In this document: positions 51,548 to 60,536 of the stretch, piece by piece
Numbering within the stretch: the stretch's first letter is position 1
Layout: each line of letters begins with the position of its first letter
Source: Litorimonas sp965205225
Lineage (GTDB): Bacteria; Pseudomonadota; Alphaproteobacteria; Caulobacterales; Maricaulaceae
Reading direction: 5' to 3'
Assembly (NCBI GenBank): GCA_965205225.1
Contig: CBDBFZ010000002.1
Location: forward strand, 620,001-684,000
DNA length: 64,000 nucleotides
Program-made: the position numbers and the translations under genes
The notes under the pieces: model-generated
Seen by the model: only the letters and a program-made list of their open reading frames with translations
Database searches by the model: none
What the model was told of the DNA's origin: nothing

Positions 51548-53746
51548 ATGTTCGATACGCAATCTGTAACGATTGACTGGGCGGGACGTCCGCTCACACT
51601 GGAAACGGGCCGCATTGCTCGTCAGGCCGACGGTGCGGTCTTCGCGACCTATGGCGATACAAAACTGCTCGCAACCGCCTGTTTCGCCAAGAGCGAACGC
51701 CCCGGGCAGAGCTTTTTCCCGCTCACCGTCAACTATATGGAAAAATTCTATGCGGCTGGTAAAGTGCCGGGCGGTTACTTCAAACGTGAAGGCCGTCCGA
51801 CTGAGCGTGAGACGCTGATCTCCCGCCTGACTGACCGCCCAATCCGCCCGCTCTTTCCCAAAGGCTATAAGAACGAAGTGCAGGTCGTGATCACGGTTCT
51901 ACAACACGATCTTGAAAACGAACCCGACATTATCGGTATGGTTGCTGCCTCTGCGGCTCTGGCTCTGTCCGGCACCCCATTTGCAGGTCCTATTGGTGCC
52001 GCGCGCGTTGGCCTGGTCGACGGTGACTATGTCCTCAATCCGATGCTGGACGAAATGGAAGATAGCGAGCTCGATCTCGTCGTCGCTGGTACGCATGACG
52101 CTGTCATGATGGTTGAAAGCCAGGCCAAGGAACTCACCGAAGAGCAGATGCTCGGCGCGGTCATGTTCGCGCATGAAGCCTGTCAAGACGTGATCGAAGC
52201 GATCAACGAACTGGTCGAAAAAGCGGGTAAATCGGCCGTCGAATTTGTTGTGCCGGATCATTCTGCTGAAAAGAAAGACGTCAAGAAAGTGGCCGAGAAA
52301 GGCATCAAGGCGGCTTACAAGATGAAAGACAAGATGGAGCGTCAGGACGCTTTGCGGGCCGCAAAAACAGCGGCTAAGGCCGAGCTCATCGAATCCGATG
52401 AAAACCCGGACGGCATGTCCGACGCGGTTTTCAACGATGTCTTCAAATCTGTCGAATCGGAAACAGTCCGCAACTCAGTCATTAAGACCCAAAAGCGTAT
52501 TGATGGCCGCAAGCTCGACGAAGTTCGCCCCATCGAAGCGCTTGCAGGCCTCCTGCCGCGCACACATGGTTCGGCTCTGTTTACCCGTGGTGAAACGCAG
52601 GCAATCTGTGTGGCCACATTGGGCACATCGGATGATGAGCAATTTGTCGATCAGCTGACTGGTACGATGAAGAACAAGTTCATGCTGCACTATAACTTCC
52701 CGCCTTATTCGGTCGGGGAAACGGGCCGCATGGGCGGGACGTCACGCCGCGAACATGGTCATGGTAAGCTCGCCTGGCGCGCGCTGCAGGCAGTTCTGCC
52801 GACGGCGGAAGACTTCCCATACACGATCCGCCTCGTCTCAGAGATTACGGAATCAAACGGCTCGTCATCCATGGCAACTGTCTGTGGTTGTTCACTGGCG
52901 ATGATGGATGCGGGCGTTCCGCTCAAGCGTCCGGTTTCCGGTATCGCCATGGGCCTCATCAAGGATGACGCCGGGATTGCTGTTTTGTCCGACATTCTCG
53001 GCGACGAAGATCACCTCGGCGATATGGACTTTAAAGTGGCCGGGACATCCGAAGGCATTACATCCTTGCAGATGGACATCAAGATTGCCGGCATCTCCGA
53101 AGCGATCATGGAAACCGCTCTGGGCCAAGCCAATGCAGGCCGCCTGCACATCCTGGACAAGATGAGCGAAGCGCTGACCGAATCCCGTGATAACGTCGGT
53201 GAGTTTGCACCGCGTATCGAGCAGATGCAGATCCCGGTCGATAAGATCCGCGACGTCATTGGCTCCGGTGGTAAGATCATCCGTGAAATCGTCGATACGA
53301 CAGGCGCGCGCGTCTCCGTCGAGGATGATGGCACGATCAAGATCGCGTCCAACGATCAAAAATCCATTGATGCCGCTAAAGAGTGGATCACCTCTCTGAC
53401 GGCTGAGCCGGAAGCAGGCGCGATCTACAAAGGCAAGGTCGTGAAAGTCGTCGACTTCGGTGCGTTTGTGAACTTCTTCGGCAAGAAGGACGGTCTGGTC
53501 CACGTCTCCATGATCAAGCCAGAGCGAGTGAACCATCCGTCTGATTTCCTCGAAGAAGGTCAGGATGTCTGGGTCAAGCTGATGGGTTTCGGTGATCGCG
53601 GCAAGGTTCGCCTGTCGATGAAACATGTCGATCAGGAAACGGGCGAAGAGGTCGAAGTTGAAGAGCGCAAGCGCTACAAGTATGATGATGACGACGACAA
53701 GCCCAAACGGCCACGCCGCCGCCGTTCGCCAAAACGCGACGACTAA
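51548..53746 (+). CDS. pnp: polyribonucleotide nucleotidyltransferase
   Basis: 732 residues from the ATG at 51548, after GAAAGA. Two RNase PH domains are visible: AVFATYGDTKLLATACFAKS with FKREGRPTERETLISRLTDR, and GSALFTRGETQAICVATLGT with SVGETGRMGGTSRREHGHGK. A KH domain follows (IRDVIGSGGKIIREIVDTTG), then an S1 domain (GAIYKGKVVKVVDFGAFVNF), ending in a basic K/R/D tail. PNPase degrades RNA 3' to 5' with phosphate in the degradosome. An efficient terminator follows. Confidence 0.96.
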   Translation: MFDTQSVTIDWAGRPLTLETGRIARQADGAVFATYGDTKLLATACFAKSERPGQSFFPLTVNYMEKFYAAGKVPGGYFKREGRPTERETLISRLTDRPIRPLFPKGYKNEVQVVITVLQHDLENEPDIIGMVAASAALALSGTPFAGPIGAARVGLVDGDYVLNPMLDEMEDSELDLVVAGTHDAVMMVESQAKELTEEQMLGAVMFAHEACQDVIEAINELVEKAGKSAVEFVVPDHSAEKKDVKKVAEKGIKAAYKMKDKMERQDALRAAKTAAKAELIESDENPDGMSDAVFNDVFKSVESETVRNSVIKTQKRIDGRKLDEVRPIEALAGLLPRTHGSALFTRGETQAICVATLGTSDDEQFVDQLTGTMKNKFMLHYNFPPYSVGETGRMGGTSRREHGHGKLAWRALQAVLPTAEDFPYTIRLVSEITESNGSSSMATVCGCSLAMMDAGVPLKRPVSGIAMGLIKDDAGIAVLSDILGDEDHLGDMDFKVAGTSEGITSLQMDIKIAGISEAIMETALGQANAGRLHILDKMSEALTESRDNVGEFAPRIEQMQIPVDKIRDVIGSGGKIIREIVDTTGARVSVEDDGTIKIASNDQKSIDAAKEWITSLTAEPEAGAIYKGKVVKVVDFGAFVNFFGKKDGLVHVSMIKPERVNHPSDFLEEGQDVWVKLMGFGDRGKVRLSMKHVDQETGEEVEVEERKRYKYDDDDDKPKRPRRRRSPKRDD

Positions 53747-53770
53747 GCTCTCGTCTTATCACTCATTAGG

Positions 53771-53795
53771 AGAGCCCGGCTTCGGTCGGGTTTTT
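53771..53795 (+). terminator. Rho-independent terminator after pnp
   Basis: CCCGGC-TTCG-GTCGGG forms a stem with a stable TTCG tetraloop and is followed by TTTTT (53791-53795). It ends the ribosome/RNA operon. A copy of TTTTTATGGTGAAT starts inside its T-run and is repeated at about 53811. Confidence 0.85.
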
Positions 53796-53902
53796 ATGGT
53801 GAATGGCTTTTTTATGGTGAATTAAGTCTGAACATGCCGCTCAGCCTCCGTTCGGGCGGCGTGCTGCAAACATTCTTTATCGCAATGATACAGGAGTGCG
53901 AC

Positions 53903-54445
53903 ATGATCCAGACACTTTCCAGACAGACGATCTTCACAAAAGCGAAGGCCGTTCTCGCCATGAGCGCAAACGCGGCGCCTATGTTGGTCGGCACGCCTGC
54001 ATTTGCGTAATATTATTCGTCCAATACCGCGGCATATGAGCAATGTGAGCGCCGGGACGATACGACCCAGATCATCGGCGGCGTTCTGGGCGGTGTTGTC
54101 GGCGGACCGCTCAGCAATGAGATCGACAAGGGTGACGGCACCGTTGGTACGGTCGTTAGCGCGGGTCTGGGTCCTATGCGGGGCGCGCTTGGCAACCGGA
54201 ACTGCGCGCAATATAACACGCCGCAATATCGTGCATCGCAGCCCTATCGGACCACCACTATACGCAGCCGAGCTACACCCATACACGGTCAACCATGACG
54301 CATTATCCGAGCGCGACATGCGGGTATATCACCCACTGTAAACCCCTATAATGCGGGCTATACAAATGTGGATCCGGCCTATTCGATCCCCGCCTATTCG
54401 TCGTACGCTTCAGGATATTCAGGGGGCTATACGGCAAGTCATTAG
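53903..54445 (+). pseudogene. glycine-zipper protein, broken
   Basis: It begins MIQTLSRQTIFTKAKAVLAM with a signal peptide ending TPAFA, and the very next codon is TAA. Reading on gives AAYEQCERRDDTTQIIGGVL, GGVVGGPLSNEIDKGDGTVG and VVSAGLGPMRGALGNRNCAQ, a glycine-zipper 2TM domain. A frame-shifted middle part and the tail NPYNAGYTNVDPAYSIPAYS follow to TAG. The gene resembles the intact relative at 20063 in layout. It is dead through the stop and the frameshifts. Confidence 0.7.
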
Positions 54446-54608
54446 ACCACGCAGTCCGGTTTAGTTCGGGTCACGGCCCCGCAAAGCGGTGCGGGCTTCC
54501 ATGTCAGCCAGGCCGACTATGATCGTTAGTATCGCTAAGGGCGACATACAGATAGGTATATGGCCCGTCCCGGTTTGTCCGAGGCGGGTTTTGCTTGCCT
54601 GCGAGGGT

Positions 54609-55778
54609 CTATCGCTTGGGCGTCATCCGGATCAGGCGGCCATTGACCGTGTCTTCGATCAGCAGGAGGATGGCTGCGTCCGCTTCTATATCAACGTCGC
54701 GAATACGAAAGGCATCGTCTTCAGTCTTGGCATCGCTCAGCAAGATCACTTCCTCGCCAGTGGCCGGATCAACCCGGCGTAGGTCACCGGACGCCAGCCC
54801 GCCGATCAGGGCGTGACCATTCCAGTCGGCAAACAGATCGCCGCGGTAGATCGCGAGACCCGAGGGCGCGATGGACGGCGTCCAATGATGGGCTGGGCTG
54901 GTAAACCGCGCATCTTCTTCGATCGGACTGATGCGCGCGCCTTGATAGTCCCGACCATAGGTCGCGATTGGCCAGCCATAATTGCGCCCCGCTTCCAGAC
55001 GGTTGAGTTCATCCCCGCCGCGGGGTCCATGTTCATGCTCCCAGATGGTTCCGGTTGCGGGGTCGAGTGCAAGACCCTGAACATTGCGGTGCCCGATGCT
55101 GAACAGGTGCGGCTTTGCGTTTTCACCAAAATCAGGATTATCCGACGGCGTTCCGCCCTCCCGCGTAAGGCGGACAATCGAGCCAAAATGGGAAGCCGGT
55201 TTCTGCGCCTCTTCCCGCAGAGAGAAGCCATCTCCGAGGCTAAGCAGAAGCGTACCATCGCTCAGGAACAGGATCTTGCCGCCAAAGTGACTCCCGGCTT
55301 CCTTGGCGGGGGATGCGTGGAAAACGATTTCGGACGAGGTGATATGATCGCCGTCCAGCCGCGCGCGGAGCAAGCCGGTCCCGTTGGCGTCCCAATCGCC
55401 ATAGGAATAAGACAGATATATCTCACCGCTAATAGCTAAGTCAGGGGCGATCGCGACATCCAGAAGACCGCCCTGTCCGGCTTCCACCAAGCGATCTCCC
55501 GTGAAGGCACCAACCTCAATAGGCAGGTTCGCAATCTCACGTGCGGTTCCTGTTTCGACGCGCCAGAGTTTTCCGAGCTTTCCGGTGACCAGATACCCGC
55601 CCTGCGGCAGGGCAGCGGCCGCCCACGGGCGTTCAAGCCCGTCAATCACCGTCTCCATCTGAAAGTCTGAGACAGCCCGCGTCGGAAGATCGGGTGCGGG
55701 CTGTGCTTCGAGACAGGTCGTGATCAGCGTTGCTGCCGCTGCGAAGGTGAGCCACCTTGTATATGTTCGCCAGTCCAT
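54609..55778 (-). CDS. PQQ-dependent aldose sugar dehydrogenase-like protein
   Basis: 389 residues. A signal peptide (YTRWLTFAAAATLITTCLEA) directs it to the periplasm. The six-bladed propeller of the soluble glucose/sorbosone dehydrogenase family is visible in VIDGLERPWAAAALPQGGYL, SHFGGKILFLSDGTLLLSLG, HRNVQGLALDPATGTIWEHE and HGPRGGDELNRLEAGRNYGW (active-site H and R). The close E. coli relative is YliI. It would oxidise sugars with PQQ; no pqq genes are in the window. Single gene, intact. Confidence 0.85.
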   Translation of the reverse strand: MDWRTYTRWLTFAAAATLITTCLEAQPAPDLPTRAVSDFQMETVIDGLERPWAAAALPQGGYLVTGKLGKLWRVETGTAREIANLPIEVGAFTGDRLVEAGQGGLLDVAIAPDLAISGEIYLSYSYGDWDANGTGLLRARLDGDHITSSEIVFHASPAKEAGSHFGGKILFLSDGTLLLSLGDGFSLREEAQKPASHFGSIVRLTREGGTPSDNPDFGENAKPHLFSIGHRNVQGLALDPATGTIWEHEHGPRGGDELNRLEAGRNYGWPIATYGRDYQGARISPIEEDARFTSPAHHWTPSIAPSGLAIYRGDLFADWNGHALIGGLASGDLRRVDPATGEEVILLSDAKTEDDAFRIRDVDIEADAAILLLIEDTVNGRLIRMTPKR

Positions 55779-55884
55779 TCCGCGTACCTGTCTATTTGAC
55801 GTGACCCAGACTCTAGGCTTAGCCGCCCATTAAGCAAGAGACAGGGCAGGCAAGAAACTAGGCCGCGCCCGAGAAGAGGCAAGA

Positions 55885-56340
55885 ATGAGCGTTACAAAGA
55901 TGATCCGCGCCGTCAGTCGATTTGTCCCGTCATGGCTCGCCGGTGCCATCGCCACGACGGTGCTGGCTGTACTGCTTCAGACTCAAGCCGTGATTGCGCG
56001 TTTGAACGGGATCGGGGCGGACATCGGATTGGGTGAGCGTCTGGCCATGAGCGGCTATGATGTTTTTCGACTTGGATCCTTCTATATCATCTTCATCACT
56101 CTGGGCATGCTGGTGGCTTATCTGGCTGGCCTGCTTGTCTATCGCTTGGCCGGATTCGGTCGGATGATCATATTTGCCGTTGCGGGCGCAGTGGCCATGC
56201 TGGTGATGCTACTGGCGATGAAACAGGCTTTTTTCGGTATTCACATGATTGCCGGTGCGCGGGACGGTTTTGGGATTGGTCTGCAGATGGTGGCCGGCGC
56301 TGTCGGGGGTCTGGTTTTCGCGATGATCACGGCGCGGTAA
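55885..56340 (+). CDS. membrane protein of unknown function
   Basis: 151 residues with four membrane segments: LAGAIATTVLAVLLQTQAVI, FYIIFITLGMLVAYLAGLLV, MIIFAVAGAVAMLVMLLAMK and LQMVAGAVGGLVFAMITAR. GAGAAGAGGC precedes the ATG. No conserved polar motif is visible. It is divergent from the sugar dehydrogenase and convergent with the decayed C39 gene. I know no family for it. Confidence 0.65.
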   Translation: MSVTKMIRAVSRFVPSWLAGAIATTVLAVLLQTQAVIARLNGIGADIGLGERLAMSGYDVFRLGSFYIIFITLGMLVAYLAGLLVYRLAGFGRMIIFAVAGAVAMLVMLLAMKQAFFGIHMIAGARDGFGIGLQMVAGAVGGLVFAMITAR

Positions 56341-56382
56341 AGTGTGCCTTCGAAACCCATTGCCTAAATTAAGCTGCTTAAA

Positions 56383-56720
56383 TTAAGCTGCCTGAACCAG
56401 GCTGTCATCATTAAGCTGCTGTTCGCAGTGAGGGGCCTGCTGCAGTGCATCCGCCAGGTCCCAGTGCAAAATGGCAGGCGTCGCGAGTTTATGAAGTTGG
56501 TCGAGATCAACCCGCAAGGCGCGCGGGGAGAGCGACAGTTCATCTGCAATCTTGATGATCTGTCTCAGGGATGTGCCGCGCATCGATGGCGAGATATTTT
56601 TCGCGCAGGCTGTTCAGATCAACATCATGGCCGTGAAAGCGCGACACCATGGCGAGGCATGCCAGCCCGCATTCCGTTATTTCGGTCTGAAGTGTGACCG
56701 ACAATCTTTGGAGGAAAAGA
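56383..56720 (-). pseudogene. C39 peptidase domain of a bacteriocin-type ABC exporter, fragment
   Basis: The minus strand reads FLQRLSVTLQTEITECGLAC, LAMVSRFHGHDVDLNSLREK, then after a frameshift near 56577 GTSLRQIIKIADELSLSPRA, DLDQLHKLATPAILHWDLAD. This is a C39 peptidase with its catalytic Cys (ECGLAC) and His (ILHW) in place. The transmembrane and ATPase domains that should follow are missing (downstream is A-A-stop), and the N-terminal start is lost. It is a remnant of a CvaB/RaxB-like exporter. Confidence 0.75.
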
Positions 56721-57041
56721 TCAGTCCCGGAGCCAGGTCCAGACCGTCCCACCATCGACGTCAATGCCGAACAGGATAACGAAAATGAGAGCGGCGCTGC
56801 CCAGGATAACCCCGTCACGATCCAGCCTTTCAAGGGCTGCGCAACACGACCTCTCCGTACAAGACGTGTGATCGGCGCTCCATTGCCTCCTTGCGGAATA
56901 GCTGACTCATCTGCGCTGCTTCTTCTCGCCGTCAAATCCCGATCTCGAATCACGCCCAGCACTCCAGCGGAACAAGTAAAGCGCCCACCGTCTTAAAGCC
57001 CCCGACTTGTAATGCGGTGATGCGGGGGGCAAAGTGCAGCC

Positions 57042-58496
57042 ATGGATATTTCACAAACTGCCGGATGGTGGTCGCTACTGCCACCTGTTCTCGCCATCGG
57101 ACTGGCGCTACTGACGCGGCAGGTTTTCCTGAGTCTCGGGCTTGGCATTGCATCGGGTTACCTGATTCTTGCAGGCGCCAATCCGGTCGCGGCGACATTC
57201 GACACGATCGATGCGACCGTGGCGGTCTTTTCCGATGCCGGCAATACGCGGATCATCATCTTCACTCTGGTGGTTGGCGCATTGATCGCACTGATACAGC
57301 GCTCGGGCGGCGTCGTCGGATTCATCAAACGATTGCTGAGTTGGTTAGACAGACGGACCAAAAGTGCACAAACTAAGGATCAGCGCGTTCTGGTCGAGAT
57401 GCTGGCGCTCGGCACCGGACTGTTGCTGTTTATAGAGAGCAATATTTCGATCCTGACAGTCGGAACTCTGTTTCGGCCTGTCGCGGATCGGCTCGGCATT
57501 CCGCGTGAAAAACTCGCCCTGATCGCCGATACGGGCTCGGCCCCGTCCAGCGTACTGATCCCGTTTAATGCTTGGGGGGCGTATCTGATGGGTTTGATTG
57601 CGGCTGAGGGGCTCAGTCAGCCTTTCTCGCAACTGGTTCAGGTGGCCGTCCTGAATTTCTACCCCATGCTGATTATCGTGATCCTGCTGGTTGTCATCCT
57701 GACACGCCGCGATATTGGTGAGATGAAAACAGCGGAAGCGCGTGGCACATTGCTACGTGAGGGCGCGGTCCCGATGATTTCGGATGAAGCGTCAGACGTT
57801 CCGCCCGTGCCCGGTGCGGAACCCCGGGCACTCAACATGATCGCGCCCATTTTGATGATGGTCGTTCTGGTGCCGCTTTTCCTTGTTATGACGGGAGACG
57901 GCGATGATTGGTTCGCGCGAATGCAGGACGGATCCGGCTCGTCAGCGGTGCTCTATGCGACGTCTGTCGCCGTCGCGCTCGCAATCATTCTCTACAAAAT
58001 ACAAGGCGTGCTCGGTATCCGCGAAAGTGCTGACACAGCAATCAAGGGGATGGGCGGTATGTTACCACTCGCAATCCTAATGTTGCTGGCCTTTGCGCTG
58101 GGCGGTTTGTGCCGCACGCTGGGCACAGGTATATTCACCGCGGATGTGACCTCGGCCTTTCTGTTTCCGGCCTTAATGCCCGCGCTCGTCTTTCTGATCA
58201 GTTGTTTCGTCGCTTTCTCGACCGGAACCAGCTGGGGTACTTTTGCGATCATGATCCCAATCGCTGTGCCTCTGTCCGCAAGCTACGGGATCGACCCTTC
58301 GCTGGCGATAGCCGCAGCGATTGGCGGCGGTGTTTTCGGCGATCATTGCAGCCCGACCAGCGACACTTCAATCATCGCCTCGATGGCGACGGGCTCTGAT
58401 CATATCGATCATATCAGAACCCAACTGCCCTATGCCCTGCTGGCTGGGGGACTCACGGTCGCCGCCTATCTCGTTCTGGGGTTCATCAATGCGTAA
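57042..58496 (+). CDS. NhaC-family Na+/H+ antiporter-like protein
   Basis: 484 residues with about twelve membrane helices. WWSLLPPVLAIGLALLTRQV opens as in NhaC/MleN-type carriers. LLLFIESNISILTVGTLFRP and ADTGSAPSSVLIPFNAWGAY form the central conserved block. FSTGTSWGTFAIMIPIAVPL and GGGVFGDHCSPTSDTSIIAS form the second half and carry the conserved aspartates. Exchange of sodium (or an organic acid) against protons is inferred. Its last 8 bases (ATGCGTAA) include the start of the avidin-like gene, so the two are translationally coupled. Confidence 0.85.
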   Translation: MDISQTAGWWSLLPPVLAIGLALLTRQVFLSLGLGIASGYLILAGANPVAATFDTIDATVAVFSDAGNTRIIIFTLVVGALIALIQRSGGVVGFIKRLLSWLDRRTKSAQTKDQRVLVEMLALGTGLLLFIESNISILTVGTLFRPVADRLGIPREKLALIADTGSAPSSVLIPFNAWGAYLMGLIAAEGLSQPFSQLVQVAVLNFYPMLIIVILLVVILTRRDIGEMKTAEARGTLLREGAVPMISDEASDVPPVPGAEPRALNMIAPILMMVVLVPLFLVMTGDGDDWFARMQDGSGSSAVLYATSVAVALAIILYKIQGVLGIRESADTAIKGMGGMLPLAILMLLAFALGGLCRTLGTGIFTADVTSAFLFPALMPALVFLISCFVAFSTGTSWGTFAIMIPIAVPLSASYGIDPSLAIAAAIGGGVFGDHCSPTSDTSIIASMATGSDHIDHIRTQLPYALLAGGLTVAAYLVLGFINA

Positions 58497-58932
58497 ACTC
58501 GCCCTTATCGCTGTTCTTCTGGGCGGATGTCAGGCTGCCTACGCAAATGATTTGAACGGCCTCTGGATCAATGAAGCGGGCTCGGCAGTCGAGATTCTAG
58601 TAGCTGAAGATGGGTCTCTGTCAGGTGTCTACCGCACAGAGCTCGGCAAACCTGCCGCGGATGATCAATTCGATTTGACGGGCTGGGCACAGGGAGACGT
58701 CATCGCCTTTTCTGTCAATTTTATCGGCTTTGGCTCCATCACCAGCTGGTCCGGACAGCTCAGCGAAGATGAAGACGGCAGGTTCATTCGCACGCTCTGG
58801 CAACATACGCGCAATATTGCAGAGGACGATGAGAGCGACGATCTGTGGCGGTCGATTACGGCGGGCGCGGCGACGTTCAGGCGGCCGGGTCCGAACCCCA
58901 GCGCGCCACAAAATAGCCAAGAGCCGCGCTGA
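58489..58932 (+). CDS. avidin-like secreted protein
   Basis: 147 residues from the ATG at 58489, inside the end of the antiporter gene. A signal peptide (MRKLALIAVLLGGCQAAYAN) is followed by an avidin domain. GLWINEAGSAVEILVAEDGS and LSGVYRTELG match strands 1-3 (W and S of the biotin pocket). FDLTGWAQGDVIAFSVNFI is next, then GSITSWSGQL, where avidins have TTWSGQ, then FIRTLWQHTRNI and DDLWRSITAGAATF. The C-terminal tail is short (RPGPNPSAPQNSQEPR). The C in LGGCQ could also be a lipobox. Biotin binding is inferred from the fold. The coupling to an antiporter is unexplained. Confidence 0.8.
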   Translation: MRKLALIAVLLGGCQAAYANDLNGLWINEAGSAVEILVAEDGSLSGVYRTELGKPAADDQFDLTGWAQGDVIAFSVNFIGFGSITSWSGQLSEDEDGRFIRTLWQHTRNIAEDDESDDLWRSITAGAATFRRPGPNPSAPQNSQEPR

Positions 58933-58935
58933 GGA

Positions 58936-59214
58936 TCACGGCAACCAGTGACGCCTAGTCATGACCTCAAATGTCAGAAGACCTGTAGCAATGGCGCTTG
59001 GAATGGTATCAATGACAGTCGCAAATAGATGAGCCGAGTCGCTGGTGTAAGCTAACAGAACATCCGTTTTCAATTTCCACGTAGAGACGGGAAGCGGGAT
59101 GACGCACAGAGCGGTTAGCAGACCCCGCGACGGCTCCTCGGACGGGATTTTTTCCCGCAAATGAGTGACTGTCCAGAACATGAAACTCAGTATCGCCGTT
59201 CCAACAGCGATCAC
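58936..59214 (-). CDS. small membrane protein, uncertain start
   Basis: 92 residues from GTG at 59214. The same frame is open upstream to about 59352 and reads GLISGLATLFGSHLAAHRIF and DVLTDVIRIGG, continuous membrane-protein-like sequence without an ATG, GTG or TTG start near its beginning. Hydrophobic segments are VIAVGTAILSFMFWTVTH and others. Either the gene lost its 5' end or a start is unusual. No family is recognised. Confidence 0.4.
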   Translation of the reverse strand: MIAVGTAILSFMFWTVTHLREKIPSEEPSRGLLTALCVIPLPVSTWKLKTDVLLAYTSDSAHLFATVIDTIPSAIATGLLTFEVMTRRHWLP

Positions 59215-59378
59215 GCCGCCAATCCTGATGACGTCAGTCAGGACATCCGCCTGTCCGAAGATGCGATGTGCGGCCAGATGGCTGCCAAACAGTGTAGCAA
59301 GACCCGATATGAGGCCCGTAAAACCGCACGTTGCGATAGGCGATCTTTGCTGAACATCTGAGTGGACCTCAACGTTTC

Positions 59379-60536
59379 CTAATCGACCAGTTCGTCCCAG
59401 AAGGCTTTGGCCTTATCAAAGAAGCCTTTGCTTTCCGGGCTGACCTCGTCACCAGACAGCTCAGCAAATTCTTCGAGTAGTTCGCGCTGTTTTGCGCTCA
59501 GGCGCGCGGGGGTTTCAACGGCCAGCTCGATATACATGTCGCCCCGGCTTTGACTGCGCAGAACGCTCATACCCTTGCCGCGCAGACGCATACGCTTGCC
59601 GCCCTGACTGCCGGCTTCGACCTTGATCTTGGTTCGACCGCCATCAATCGTCGGTAGTTCCAGCTCACCGCCCAGCGCAGCCACCGTCATCGGCACAGGC
59701 GCACGGATAAACAGGTTGGCCCCTTCGCGCTCAAACATGTCGTGCGGTTTGACGGACACGAACAGATAAAGATCGCCACGTTGACGATTACTGGCTCCGC
59801 GTTTCGGCGCCTGATCGCCCTGACCGGACAGGCGGATGCGGGTGCCGTCTTCAACACCGGCTGGAATGGAAACATCCAGTTCGGTTGGCTGCCGCACCTG
59901 ACCCTGACCGTCGCATTCGCGGCAGGGATCGGTCACATATTCGCCCTGGCCTCCACAGTTCGGGCAGGAACGTTCCATGGTGAACATGCCCTGTTGCGTG
60001 CGGACCCGACCGGCCCCGCCGCATGTATCGCAGCTTTCAACAAACGCGCCCGGTTCGGCCCCCATTCCGTCACAGCGCTCGCAATCCTCAACAATCGGCA
60101 CTTCGATCTCGACATCCTTGCCGTAGAAGGCTTCTTCCAGCGTAATTTCCATCTCGTAGCGCAGATCCGATCCGCGTGCGACGCTCTGTGTGCGCCTGCC
60201 GCCGCGCCCGCCAAACATGTCCGCAAATCCGCCCCCACCGCCTGTGCTGCCAAAAATCTGACTGAAAATATCGCCAAAATCCTGGAAGCCCCCGCCGCCC
60301 ATACCGCCATTCTCAAAGGCTGCATGGCCCATGCGGTCATAGGCGGCCCGTTTCTGTTCATCGGACAGAATGCCGTAGGCTTCGTTCAATTCCTTAAACC
60401 GGGTTTCGGCGCCGGGATCGTCGGGATGGCGGTCCGGATGGCATGCCATGGCAGCCTTGCGAAAGGTCGATTTGAGCTGTTTCGCGTCCGCATTGCGCGA
60501 TACGCCCAGAACCTCGTAATAGTCACGTTTGGACAT
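59379..60536 (-). CDS. dnaJ: chaperone DnaJ
   Basis: 385 residues. J-domain with HPD (YYEVLGVSRNADAKQLKSTF, then CHPDRHPDDPGAETRFKELN). A G/F-rich linker follows (GGMGGGGFQDFGDIFSQIFG), then the zinc-finger region with four repeats (CERCDGMG, CDTCGGAG, CPNCGGQG, CRECDGQG). The C-terminal substrate domains contain SIPAGVEDGTRIRLSGQGDQ. It is the co-chaperone of DnaK. The 5' end overlaps the end of the FkbM gene by 14 bases; dnaK lies beyond that gene, so dnaK and dnaJ are separated here. Confidence 0.95.
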   Translation of the reverse strand: MSKRDYYEVLGVSRNADAKQLKSTFRKAAMACHPDRHPDDPGAETRFKELNEAYGILSDEQKRAAYDRMGHAAFENGGMGGGGFQDFGDIFSQIFGSTGGGGGFADMFGGRGGRRTQSVARGSDLRYEMEITLEEAFYGKDVEIEVPIVEDCERCDGMGAEPGAFVESCDTCGGAGRVRTQQGMFTMERSCPNCGGQGEYVTDPCRECDGQGQVRQPTELDVSIPAGVEDGTRIRLSGQGDQAPKRGASNRQRGDLYLFVSVKPHDMFEREGANLFIRAPVPMTVAALGGELELPTIDGGRTKIKVEAGSQGGKRMRLRGKGMSVLRSQSRGDMYIELAVETPARLSAKQRELLEEFAELSGDEVSPESKGFFDKAKAFWDELVD

